Shown here: positions 23,528 through 34,360 of the stretch, piece after piece | Position numbering within the stretch: the first letter of the stretch is position 1 | Layout of the letters: each line of letters begins with the position of its first letter | NCBI GenBank assembly: GCA_021399435.1 | Contig: JAJTUP010000060.1 | Coordinates: 62,001-126,000 of the forward strand | Direction: 5' to 3' | Source of the DNA: Diaporthe sp. PMI_573 | Lineage: Eukaryota > Ascomycota > Sordariomycetes > Diaporthales > Diaporthaceae | DNA: 64,000 nt | Made by a program: the position numbers and the translations under genes | Notes under the pieces: generated by a model | What the model saw: only the letters and a program-made list of their open reading frames with translations | Told to the model about the DNA's origin: nothing | The model's database searches: none

Positions 23528-24379
23528 TCTTGGGTCGATTTGCCTTCGAGTTGATGCGTCCGATAACGTGTACTGCCAAAACTGCCTGCAAGGGAAGCAA
23601 AAGCGTCTTGTGACAAGAGGTTCAAGTTTTACAGAGCATGTTTGGAGGAAAAAGTGGGATTGTCCCTCGGGTAGAAGGAAATTGAGAAGAAAGATGGCCA
23701 GGCACATATTGTTTGTAGGAAGGCGAGAGACCACAGTCATATGTGAAAGGCTTTGCCAACAGAACAGGCCAAACTTTTGGAAAGAACGAGTCTGGTTCGG
23801 AGGCACCCGCAAGAGATAGACCCGGCTTTTCACAGAAAAGGGGCAGAACTTCACATGCATATAATAACACAACCATATTCTCAAACATTACGAAACTGAC
23901 ATTGCAGAGTCCCCTGTGGTTTGATTACTGTCTCCCTGGCTATCCTCTAGAAGGTCATTCCATAAGAGATTTTCCCACAGGAGGATTTCCCACAGGAGAT
24001 AATACTCTAGATAGTTGTCTTATGTGAGGTTATCCCACAAGAGGGTGTTTGACAGGAGGCTATCGAGTAGGGGTTTATCCCATGGGAGGTCATTTCATAG
24101 GAGGTCATCCTTATCCTGTAGGTACAGGAGGTTGGGCAGTGAGCCTTGCCCCAGGTGGTTTACTACATAGATTTTGTGACCGCGCAGCGGGCACTCGGGC
24201 AAAGCTTGTGCACTTGGAGTGAAGAAGCTTGGAGGAAGCACGCGGAAGCATCGAGCTGAGGTTTGAAGGGTACATGCGGGTATATTATCGTCAGTCCCCT
24301 GAATTGCATGAAGGGGTCGCTCTGGAATCGACAGCATGATATCACTATTCCTTAAGGCATTTCACTAGACTCTTACTCT
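23528..24379. other. Intergenic, about 0.85 kb: WSC promoter and repeat copy 2
   Basis: The WSC gene upstream flank is followed by the second copy of the dispersed repeat family (23861-24193) and then the 3' flank of the SH3 gene. No other gene is supported. Confidence 0.65.
23861..24193 (+). repeat. Dispersed repeat family, copy 2
   Basis: This copy matches copies 1 and 3 at both ends: ATAATAACACAACCATATTC and CATTGCAGAGTCCCCTGTGG on the left, GGCAGTGAGCCTTGCCCCAG and a GACCGCGCAGCGGGCA block on the right. The middle is a set of degenerate units such as TCCCACAGGAGGATT and GGTCATTCCATAAGAG. Read on the minus strand, its right edge gives ECPLRGHKIYVVNHLG within a minus-strand frame of 80 codons (24095-24337). 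Boundaries are estimates. Confidence 0.75.
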
Positions 24380-27102
24380 TCAGTAGATAGAGCCTCTGGG
24401 CGAGAGGCCAATGCCTCCGAAGCCACTGCTCCTGTGCCGCGAGGATATCCGCGAAAGCAGCCCGGCCTTCTTCTCACGACTCACGAGACTCGACCGATCT
24501 GATCCCACAGTGACCTCCATGAGTGAACCGGGCTCGATGTGAGACCGTGGAAATATCCCCGTCTTTCCTTTCGAGTTCGTTCCGCTCCAGCACCAGTGCT
24601 CTTTGTGAGACCCTGTGTAATCAAGGTACATCGTCAGCCTTCCCCTTGGTTTGACAAATCCGGCTTCACATAGAGCATGAGCATCAGGCAGGCTAGATAT
24701 TCAACTCACAGCCAATGTTTGTAATCACCTCCCCTTTGCTGAATGAAAGCCACTCGCTCGATTTTTCGCGAGCCGAAAACTTCCACCTAGTCATAGCACG
24801 CCTGTTGCTCGATCCCTGCAATAGTCTGTCACTCTTGACTGGCTCTTCGAGTTTGATAGTCTCCGCTGGAAAAGCCCCGTACTGGTGGTCCGACCTATTC
24901 ATCTTGTCAGTTGGAAATGCCACGAATTCCGAATGCGGCGGCTGGTAGATCAACAGGCGCATGGAGTGATCTCAAAGGCGAATCAAACAAGCGAGAGGGA
25001 TGTAGTACCATCCAAGACACCATTCCCCTTGATATCGGTCCGGAAACACGACGCCAAGTATCCTTGCGCCGGAGGCAAAGTTAACAACTTCTTGCCCGTC
25101 TGTTGGTCTCTTAATACTGCTTGTTGATGTAGGCTTATAGGTCTGTACAGCAGTGGCCGACGGTAAGGCAGCAAGATCATCCATGATAGTTGCAAGATGT
25201 GACTTGAGCGGCAGATTCGGGAAATGCAGGTCGTAATTGTTTGCATGGAGCCCGATGTTGGTGTTCTCGACAACCGTCAACCCTGGAACCTGAGGCAACG
25301 GTCGAGGATGCCGCGCGAGGTGATTGAAAATCTGCTTCTGGCTGAAGAAAACCGTCGCGTCGTTGGGATGGGTCGTTCGCCCGAGCTGGATGCAAAAGAG
25401 GCACCCGTAGATCTGGTCACCGACGTGCTTCGCTGGGATGTGGCTCTTGGAGAGGAAACGGAGGCGGAAGCCGATTCCAGCTGAATTGAAGTTCTCGCTC
25501 GCTGTGCCGTCCGATGTTAGATGTTACACTGTCTCTGTCTCTGTCTCTACCTGAGTGAGTGTTGGTGTTGGACTGACCCTCTTTATTAAGATCCTTCTCC
25601 ACAGCTGCCCATTCAAGTTCGAACGGGCATGATTTGCACTTGGCGACCTCCTTGAACCCTCCGGAAAGGCCCTTGTATTCTGTGAGCATTGGGTTGTACG
25701 TCGTCGTGAGTGAGCACGGGGCTCACCTGCTTCTGTATTCTCCTGACCCCGAGGCCACCTTGTATTATCTCCATGGAACCTTTGCAGAACCCCTTGAAAT
25801 GGTAGAATGAGCTGTCCAGTTTTATGTTGCAATCTTCCGGTACAGGCGGCGGGGCCCGAGTCGGAACGGGAGGGCACTGCTCTGTGGTCTCGTCGTCCAC
25901 CGGAATCAACCCGTCAGGCACATCTTGTACATGAGTCGGCAGCGTGTGGCTACCATAGACTGGAAATCTCGGGGACTCAGCGGTCGAGCGCGAGAAAAGA
26001 GGCGGAACCTGTAGAGTTTGTCCATCCCTCTCAGAGGACCCCGAGTCCATATCCACAGTTGAAACGGGGCTGACAATGTCGTTATAGGAATCTCTCCCAC
26101 GATGATGGTCCGAGACAGAAGTTTGGCTAGAGACTATTGTGGAGCTTCCAATGGACCCCCGGGTATGGAGATATGGTGACGATACTGAAATACTTTCTCT
26201 TCCCTGACGCGGGACAGATGCTGCAGCAGACTGCGGTCGGGCCCCCAAGTGGTTATAAGTATTCAACCGTCGAGCTGGGCTCCGTGGTGGCACAGGAGGA
26301 AACGACACGCGCATCTGCCCTGGGGTCGGAGACACACCGTGTCCAGAGGGAATTTCAAACCCGGAGGCGGTCTCCGGGAGTTGGGCTGTTCGATTTACCC
26401 CTTCCTTGGGCATTTGACTGGTCGCTGACCACAGAACAGGAACGAGCGAATGCGGTGGGCCCTCATCGTCAGGATAGGGAAGCTGTGGGAATGCCTGTTC
26501 ATTATCCAGCTTGGCCACATGGCGCAATGCTTCGTATATCTGGCCGTCCGCTTCGGGGCCTTCAGGGTACGGTAACGGGTCGGGGTATGGCAACGGCGAT
26601 TCCGCGAGAGGCGATACGTTTTCAGTAACCGGCGACGTTATAATGCCCTGAATTCGAGGTGACTCAAGCTTCATGCGAGTGATGATGTGAAGAATCCGTG
26701 GTGCGGCTTTCCGCGACAGCGCGTAGAGCTCTGAGTATTTGTTTTTATCGAACCTGTCGGCTTCCACATAATCCTCGAAATCGTAGAGGAAGTCATTGAG
26801 CTCCTCTATGAGCTCGGATATAGGCCCTATCAAAGTTAACATTGCGTGGAACTCAAAGGGGGCCAGGTGTCTTTACCGTTGTCCATCAAAGCATCCACAA
26901 AATTCGCGCCATAGTCCTCGTAGACTTTCCGGCATACTGGCTGTATCCTTTTGATGGCCCGCTCTCCCTCCTTCACGACGACTTGGGCAGATTTTAACAT
27001 TTCGTCATCTCCAATATCCTCTGCGTTGTTGATGGCGGCTTGTCCGTGAGACACAATATCTCTGAAGGGAGCTAGAACCACATCGTCAACAGCTCGGTCC
27101 AT
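24380..27102 (-). CDS. Fungal SH3-domain protein with N-terminal helical domain
   Basis: A 776-residue protein from six exons (27102-26877, 26826-25727, 25671-25578, 25501-25009, 24894-24710, 24612-24380; 2331 nt). The N-terminal 120 residues are helical (MDRAVDDVVLAPFRDIVSHG to FLYDFEDYVEADRF). A long disordered Pro/Ser-rich region follows (about 140-420). Next is a compact Cys/His region with CKSC, CLFC and HLARHP, which could bind metal. Two SH3-like segments end the protein: one around GEWCLGWSDHQYGAFPAE, the other from KFSAREKSSEWLSFSKGEVI to CWSGTNSKGKTGIFPRSHIE. This arrangement is widespread in ascomycete proteins of unknown role; SH3 domains bind Pro-rich ligands, often in actin and polarity complexes. 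The acceptor of intron 2 (AAG) was chosen to fit that family. Start at 27102 is the first ATG of the conserved N-terminus. Confidence 0.82.
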
Positions 27103-27976
27103 ACTGAAGGCCTTGAGATGCTTCTCCGGGTGTTGCAAAGTACGTTCTGCTTTCAAACTGATATGCTACGTTGTGGGAACTCTCAGGTAGAGCTTGACGA
27201 ACAGTCAAGCTGACCCGACGTGGCTGTTGTGGTATTATCTAGTGGTAAGGCTGTGTCACCAGCAAATTCGTTGGCGCAGTCGAGTAGTTCCTGCGGAGCA
27301 GAACATCATCGAGCAACCCGCGGCATGTTCACAGAAAAGGGGCAAATGGCAGGAAACGACCAGAGGCAGAAGAGTGAAATCTGCCATTCTATGTATTCAA
27401 AAACCTGGATTTTGATCAAATAATTCATCATGTCGCAATGCAGCGATTTATCCCCAAAGTCACATGGGGTTTAGACATGAATGAGGCTGTACCAGGTAGT
27501 GTTGCGCGTGTATTCAGCCACCGACCTAACGCAATAGGCGCAGCCAGGTTCAAGTCAGCCCGATGAGTGCCTAGCCTACGCAAGGCACACTGCACTATCG
27601 CAAAACTTGCTTGATGCTCAATATCTCTCTATTGGGCACTAATTTTCACCTTTGGATCAACATTGTCAGGGAGGGGGCGCTATCTCGGAAACGCCCACCG
27701 AACAGATCCCTTAGCATATGATATGCGAGCCTCGCGATACGCCTTTTGAGGCAGAGTCCGATTTGGTGTCGTTCTCGTGCCTTTATCTGGATGAAATGAC
27801 GCCCAGTTCAGCAGATTGGCCGTTTTCCCCGAAAAACGCCGAATGACTTCGCACGCTGAACGCCGAGCAGCACAAAGAAGTGAGATAAGGCAAAACCGTT
27901 ACAAATCCTCCTTGCACAATCATCTTGCGCTTCCAAGTGTGACCGGCCGAAACCGAGCAATCTTGTTTCTCATTGC
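27103..27976. other. Intergenic, about 0.87 kb: no gene seen
   Basis: This covers the 5' flank of the SH3 gene and the 3' flank of the TMEM16 gene. A TGGTATTATCTAGTGGTAAGG stretch near 27228 looks faintly tRNA-like but has no matching T-arm. No gene is supported. Confidence 0.55.
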
Positions 27977-30452
27977 TCATTGTGCCTTTGTCTTGTTTGC
28001 AGCCGCCGCCTCGGAGATCAATCCTCGCCCGATCTGGATGGTCTCTTGTGCACCGCGCTGGCGCTGCCAGAAAAGCTGCTCTGGCGTTCCCGAGCCGGAG
28101 ACCGAAGCCCTGCGAGCCTCCTCCTCGAGTGCCGCACGAGTGATCTTTTCACCCGCGCCCAAGTTCGCTGCAACTGCATTCTCCGCAAAGTCCTCACCTA
28201 GCGTCTCCTGGAGATGGAGCTTGCGCATGGCAAACCGCTCAGCGCGCTCCTTCTGTAGCCCAGGGCTGTCCAAGCTGCCAACCACGTAGCGGACGACAAA
28301 CTGGACGACCAGATAGAGATGCTCAGCGAACAGGATGCTGAGAAGTAACGCCCAGCCTGTGACGTTGGACGGAACACCATCAGGCCCATATGGATCCTTG
28401 TTGAACAGGTAGACAATTGCGGCGCTCGTCAAGCTGCCGAGCCATGATAGAAATCCGAGTGAGGTCAACCAGGGGCCGATGGAATCAGACCTCCAGGGGA
28501 CCGGTCTCTGGCTTCCAACAGCGATCTTCAGTGCATCGGATCGAGCTTCGACCCAGTTGTTGACGAGGAAAGAGCAGGCAGTCAGGGGCCAGATCACAGA
28601 AAACAATGACAAATAACCTGGGTTTGGTCAGTTGATTGCTCCTTGAAGAAAGAAAAAAAGTCAAGGCTGGCGCGTCACATACCAAATTGAACCACCATCT
28701 CCCGATAATCCACCGTCACGTCATACTTGTCCAGCTCCGCCTCATTTCGAACGCGCTCAAGAAAAGCTGCTTCTTCCTCGGGGTCTTCGTGTTGGGGGGC
28801 GCCAGTTTTGGCCGTCTGCACTTCCTTGACCTTCTTGAAGACCTTGCGTTTGATCAAAGGCAACACGGCCTCCAGGAGCAGATTGACGACCTGCGCCGTC
28901 ACGGTGAAGTAGATAATCTGCTTCTTGAGCCGATCTGGGTTGATTTCGAAGGGTTGGATCTCTACCTTGCCATCGCTCGTAAAATGTTGGGCAGTGACAT
29001 GCCAGATATCCAGGTAAGGCACGAGAATCTTGCCGAAGGGAACGTAGACGAATGCCGTGAGGATGATGGGCAAGTAAGAGACGATGAAGTTGATAACAAA
29101 CATCTTCTGGACAAAAGCCGCTTGGTGTGCTGGACGTAGCATGAGCATCTCGCATAGCCTATAGATCAATTTGAGTACTCACAATCATGTGTCTCATAAT
29201 TCTCTAGGTGAGTCAATTTCTCCGCCAAGTTTGTTAGGACGGTGGTCAGTGCCGGCATAAACACTGATAAAAGCAGTGTGGGCAAGAATACCTGTTGCGT
29301 GTCAGCTAAAAGCGCCACGGGCAGAGGTTGTGCGGACACTCACGAGATACTGCTTGAAGGGGCCGTTGTAGACCTCGGATATGAAGATCTCGATCGAGAA
29401 GCAGGAAATGATGAGACTCCCAAGGACAAGCAAGCAGACTATGGCGAAGGGGAGCTGTAGCAGCTGGCGCTGGAGCCTCTTGAAGGGAGAGTAGACCTTG
29501 ATGATCTCGCCGGTGACAGGGTCGTGGGCCTCCCGTTCGAACTGGAACTGCGTTCGAGGATGCTGGATACGAGAGACTCCCCGAACACCCCACTGGACAG
29601 CAAGATCAACCTCCTTCTTTTTCCAGTACTCGAAGAACACCACAGACCACAGGCAGTTCACAACGGCATAGAACCACGAGAACTGGCCCAGGATGAGCCA
29701 CGCCCCGAAACCGAAGGCAGCAGGGAAGATGAGGAATGAGAAGTAGGCCTGCAAGAAGGCAAAGTAAAATGCGATCTGCTCCCCAAACTTGTCGCGTATC
29801 TGGTTGATGTCGTCCTCCTCGATGAAGTACTTTGTGCTCAACTTCTTGATCCACTGCCTGTTGAACGCGTGATTGTGGAGTGGGAAGATCGACTTGACGG
29901 ATTTCCACTGGCCGGACCCGGGCGTCACGCCCGCACCGCCCTCGTTCCGCGGCTTCGTAATCAGGAGGTAGACAAGCCTCAGCCTCTCAGCCTCGGAGAC
30001 GGGTTGCTCCTGGAAGCAGGACGCGAGATCCTTGCTCGGTGCTGAAGTGCGAACGCCGTACAGCCAGTCCTGAACCCTGTAGCGGTACGCATGCTGCTTG
30101 AGCAGGTCCTCGGAGGCGACCTTGAGGAAGACCAGGAGGGACGATTCATCCCCGCGTCGGACTTCTGTGGCGAGTCCCACGCTGGAGAGTGCCTCGATGA
30201 GTTGCACAAAGGCAGCTTCTGCCTTGGTGGAATCTGTTCCGGTGTCAACTGGGCTCCCAAATGTTACTGCCGCATCTCAGACTCGAGGCTTACCTTCGGC
30301 CGGGACTTGGTAGTGGATCACATAGTCAACACTGGAAATTGTCAGAATGTACAGGACTGTGAAACACCAAGGCCTTTGACTGACTTGAAGTTGGTGTTGA
30401 ACTCGGGTCGATCTGCATGATCCGACCTGTACAAGCTCCTTAAGGTCGCCAT
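27977..30452 (-). CDS. Anoctamin/TMEM16 lipid scramblase
   Basis: A 735-residue membrane protein from six exons (30452-30385, 30331-30294, 30248-29344, 29291-29183, 29129-28683, 28617-27977; 2208 nt). Fungal TMEM16 proteins such as those studied in Aspergillus and Nectria are calcium-activated phospholipid scramblases, and this one has essentially their length. The N-terminal cytosolic domain starts MATLRSLYRSDHADRPEFN and contains VDYVIHYQVP. About ten membrane segments follow, beginning with FYFAFLQAYFSFLIFPAAFG. Acidic residues expected at the calcium site appear in NNWVEARSDALKI and LFAEHLYLVV. The cytosolic C-terminus (KERAERFAMRKLHLQETLG) is amphipathic. Whether it scrambles at the plasma membrane or the ER is not shown by sequence. 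Confidence 0.93.
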
Positions 30453-31908
30453 ACTGCTGGATTAGGGATCCTGTAGGGTGGTGGAGCTTGCAGAGGATGT
30501 GAAAAGTGGAAAATAGCCGAGGTTTGGTAGGTTACCCAAGAGAGGAATTGATAGACTGTAAATATGTACACAGTAGGAAGGGCTGAGGGGTCGAGGGCTG
30601 AGGGTGACGATGGTGGTGAGGGCAGAAATCAGGGCCCGCGAATACCACGCACGTCATGGTGGCTTGAGAGCTCATATCCTTGCTTTGTGAGTCGTGTACA
30701 TTTGATAGTGTAGCCTGTCTACGTGTATCCCGTGTACCAGGCCGGCCTATCGAGCGGGTGGGAACGAAATCTTGATCCGTGCTTCACTTAGAGAAGCTAC
30801 CCCTGTCAGGTCTAGAATATCTTGAATATACATAGTACAGCACATATCGACGATTGCTTATGATGAACCAGGTTTGATATCCACCTTGGTTCGGTATTTC
30901 GATATCCCAAAGAGCATGCACAGCCCCTGGTCAGCCCTTTCCGTAACAATCGAGGGTGCGACCAGTCGCTGTAGAGTCAGCACGTCAGCACCCTTGGGCG
31001 GGCACGGCGCCGCTGGAATAATAATGATGACCATGATCGTCCTTTCGCCAACACGACATCTTGCTGGAGCCACAAGCCTTGATATAACTAACAAGTCTGT
31101 CTGGTGTGAAAGACATTGATTGTATCACGGATGCCTCGTTCGAGTTCCACATAATCTCGATGGGAGCTAAAAAAAAAGGCCAACTGTTGAGGCCAAGGCC
31201 TGCCAGGCCTGTGTATGTCCAACCGCGAACCATAAAGGATATCGAAGACGCTTCTCCGCCAGTCTGAAAACAGCATACCTTGTCAGCAGGCAATTGCTGT
31301 CGGTGTAAATGTTCAGCGGCGACAAAGAGTGAAATCAGTGCCGGGTCATCGTTGCAGTTGCCTGAGTTTCAAACAAAGCCATTGCGAGAGCGAGCTCACC
31401 TTGGCGTGATGACGCGAATGAAACCCTCTCATCCTCTGTAACTGTAGCGGGTCAGGCACATGGCTGGCTCGCTGACCTGCCGGCCGCGCACTGCATTCTT
31501 GGTGGCCCTCTTCGAGACCCTTAGTGTATTTGGGGGGGGGGGTGGTTTCCAGAAGGCTGGGGCAGGCTTGGATTGTGAGTGGCTGACTGCGTGTGCCAGC
31601 AATAGATCGCCCCCCCCCCCAAAAAGCCGCAGTGCAGTGTACACACTCAGTCATGGGGCCGGCCCCATGACGTCCAAACTGTTCCCTCCACAGATAGCCG
31701 CCGTTAGCTGAAGTCCCCCGTGCAAGCCATCAGCCACTACGACGAAACTTAACTCGGCTCTTCTTTCCCATCACAACATCCACGGAACTATCATCCCTCT
31801 TTTGGCGTGCTGGTCCAATACCCGATCGCTTCACATACACTGCCATTCAAGCAGGCACCGAACAACGAGCTCCCAGGCCGCTATACCCCCTCGATAACAG
31901 CCTTCGCC
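30453..31908. other. Intergenic, about 1.5 kb, with a G-run/C-run pair
   Basis: Divergent upstream regions of the TMEM16 (-) and NPC2 (+) genes. A run of about ten G near 31531 and a run of about eleven C near 31610 face each other about 70 nt apart. Small open frames in the stretch have no family features. Confidence 0.55.
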
Positions 31909-32576
31909 ATGAGGCTGTCCGCGGCGCTTGTCGCGCTCTCCGCCGCCGTCGCCCATGCCGGCTTCGGTCTCAACTTCGGCGGCAACCAGGTCACCGTGAA
32001 CGAGGACCTCAAGATCCCCGGCGACTCGCCCCTCGAGCTGTGCCCCAAGGCACACGACGAGGATGTCATCACCATCGACAAGGTCGACCTGCTGCCAAAC
32101 CCCCCAAAGGCGTACGTGCAACACCCGGCCAGGAGGGCGATTTGGACCCACATACAACTCACAGCTATGTGCTAACCCTGGTGCTTCCCGCGATAGTGGA
32201 AGGGACCTCGTCATCAAGGCCTCCGGCACAGTCTCCGAGCCCATTGAGGAGGGCGCCTACGTTGCTTTGCAAGTCAAGTACGGTCTGATCCGCCTTATCA
32301 GCACCAAGGCCGATCTCTGCGAGCAGGTCAAGAACGTCGATCTCGAGTGCCCCATCGAGGCTGGCGACCTTACCCTGACCAAGACCGTCGAGCTGCCCAA
32401 GGAGATTCCCAACGTGAGAACGTCGCTATCCTTATTTATTCATGACATGAGACTAACCATCGCGCCAGGGTAAATACACTGTTCTCGCCGACGTGTACAC
32501 CAAGGATGACAAGCCGATCACCTGCCTGACCGCCACTGTCGTCTTCAGCTCCGACAAGGCTGAGCTCGAGCTGTAG
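31909..32576 (+). CDS. npc2: NPC2-type phosphatidylglycerol/phosphatidylinositol transfer protein (ML domain)
   Basis: A 175-residue protein from three exons (31909-32111, 32197-32413, 32469-32576; 528 nt). The signal peptide MRLSAALVALSAAVAHA is followed by an ML (MD-2-related lipid recognition) beta-sandwich: IPGDSPLELCPKAHDEDVIT, the strand VDLLPNPPKAGRDLVIKASG, and YTVLADVYTKDDKPITCLTA. Cysteines expected for the conserved disulphides are present, including LELC, DLCEQ, LECP and ITCL. Fungal NPC2 proteins carry sterols or phospholipids in the vacuole lumen, working with Ncr1. The ATG at 31909 sits directly before the signal peptide. An in-frame ATG 34 codons upstream would spoil it. Confidence 0.94.
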
Positions 32577-33139
32577 GGGGACAACCAAGGCACGATGCAT
32601 CACATAGTTGGGGTATATGACATATGATAGCAACTTTTCAGCCCGAGGAATGGAGAATGCCTGATTGGGGATTGCATTCGCCTATTGTGAAACATTAGGG
32701 GTCGGCGTTCTTGTTGCGTTTCCTAATACCACAGCCCGCAAACATTGGGGCTTTTATGTCGTGTTCATGTAGTTCTTTTTGGGTGAAGAAAGGTGCATGC
32801 CAACCACATTGTCATAAGGTTTCGATCAACCGTAGCACAAACACGAAGAACATGAGGATGAACAGTAATGGATATGCTTGCATGCGCTAGTATCTTAACA
32901 TGTTAGTCACAACTCGAGATGTTCCTCCTAGGTCTCAAAGAGCCACCAATGTTCTCGTCAGGTAAGACGAGAGGGCTCTGCCCAACCTTTTGCTATATGT
33001 CCCACTCGTAGGCAGTCGAGCCGTATCACTGCCGCAACTCGTGATGTCTCGTTCGACGGGAATTCACACCCGCCGCCTCGTTACTGGATGACCCTCATAC
33101 ATGACAAGAATCCACCTCGACGTTCTAACATATCGATCC
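32577..33139. other. Intergenic, about 0.56 kb: convergent 3' flanks
   Basis: This lies between the NPC2 (+) and V-ATPase F (-) stop codons. No gene or structured element was seen. Confidence 0.6.
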
Positions 33140-33671
33140 TTATTCTCCGAACAGTCGGCGCACCCGCCTCAAGACACTGTCCTTCTCAGGATCGTATGGG
33201 TGGTCTTTGCTCGGTATTTCAAGGATGGTTGGGAAGGCAGCGGTGTAGGTATCGATGCGATGGCGTATGCGGTCGGCGATCTGGAGCAGAAGTAGTCAGA
33301 CATATAGATCTCCGTCTCGGGCCAGGCAGATGTAACTTGCGTGTTGGTTGATGAGGATAATGCCAATGTCCTTGCGCTCAATGAGCTTGTCGAAGGTGGA
33401 CTCGATGGTGGCGTTGTCGGTCTTGCCGTCAACCACCAAGAAGTTCTTCTGCGGGTCTGGGCCTGTCGTCACATGCTGTCTGGATGTCAGGTACGATTTC
33501 CTGCCGCGTCGTCCGAGAAACTTACACCAATGCCGGCGAGGAGCAGACCAGTTACTGAGTCCTGGGAGTCGGTCAGCGGAGGAAGCACGTAGGGCCAGCG
33601 ACCCCCAGTGATCGTACCTCGTCACCGATCACGGCAAGGAATTGCCTGTCCCTGTAGTCTGCTTGTGACAT
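33140..33671 (-). CDS. vma7: V-type proton ATPase subunit F
   Basis: A 121-residue protein from four exons (33671-33618, 33561-33526, 33475-33341, 33280-33140; 366 nt). Subunit F is part of the central rotor stalk of the V1 sector and couples ATP hydrolysis to proton pumping into the vacuole. Family features: [20 protein letters not shown], then KNFLVVD, the segment [19 protein letters not shown] and the end [19 protein letters not shown]. Exon 3 is joined to exon 4 through an intron with a GC donor (CAACAC then GCAAGT). Reading through instead gives a short nonsense tail, whereas splicing restores NQHIADRIR. Length and motifs fit the family closely. Confidence 0.95.
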
Positions 33672-34360
33672 ATTGCTCGGTTCTGTCGTGCGAGAAGGAC
33701 GGTTGGAGTTGAGACAGGCTGTCGCTGATGTTCCGCCTGCTCACCCAAGTTTGGCACTGTGGTTATGACGCTGGTTGGGACCAGGCGGCTCGGAGCTCTG
33801 ACCACCGGATCCCACAGCCATCGGCTGCCTGCCCGCCCGCTAATTTTGGCAACCACGTTCAATAAGTTAGCGCTTTGTTCCGCCGCCTTTTGCACCCCAA
33901 GGCCGCAAGCGGAGAGAGGGCTCCTTGTTCCTCGAGCTCGACAAATACCTAGGAATATATCGATAGCCCAAGCAACTCATAAGAGGCTATCCTGTAAAGT
34001 CATATTCTGTCGGGACGTTGGCCTGCGCGAGACTACCCGTCAGGTCATTCCACTGCAAATAATTCCGCGGCAGGTCACTCAAAGGCCATTCTGCGTCTTG
34101 CTGGTCCCAAACCGTAGCACACAGTCGTCAGTGGGCCTGCCGTTACCGACCCCCCCGGTCAGATTTCCACTCGCACGTTGCCTGAGCGCAATGTAAACAA
34201 CTCCCGTCTCTTTATTTCACCAATCCCACCAGAGACTAGCAATCAGTTTCCAGCATCCAGCATCCAGCATCCGATATCAAGTCACGGATAGCGCGTGCGC
34301 GTGCGTCACGAAGCATCTCAATGCGACCAGAACCAAGTCGATTTTGAATCCATCGCAGCG
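33672..34360. other. Intergenic, about 0.7 kb: divergent promoters, possible repeat relic
   Basis: This separates vma7 (-) from the Nur1-like gene (+). The section 33976-34085 resembles the interior of the dispersed repeat family. A CATCCAG repeat of about three units lies at 34251-34272. No gene is supported. Confidence 0.55.
33976..34085 (+). repeat. Possible degenerate relic of the dispersed repeat family
   Basis: ATAAGAGGCTATCCTGTAAA, CAGGTCATTCCACTGC and AATAATTCCGCGGCAGGTCA resemble units in copies 1 and 2. The conserved edges are missing, so the relation is tentative. Confidence 0.3.

Noticed and set aside
27215..27300. Possible tRNA at TGGTATTATCTAGTGGTAAGG
   Set aside because: D-arm-like only; no box B and no acceptor pairing.
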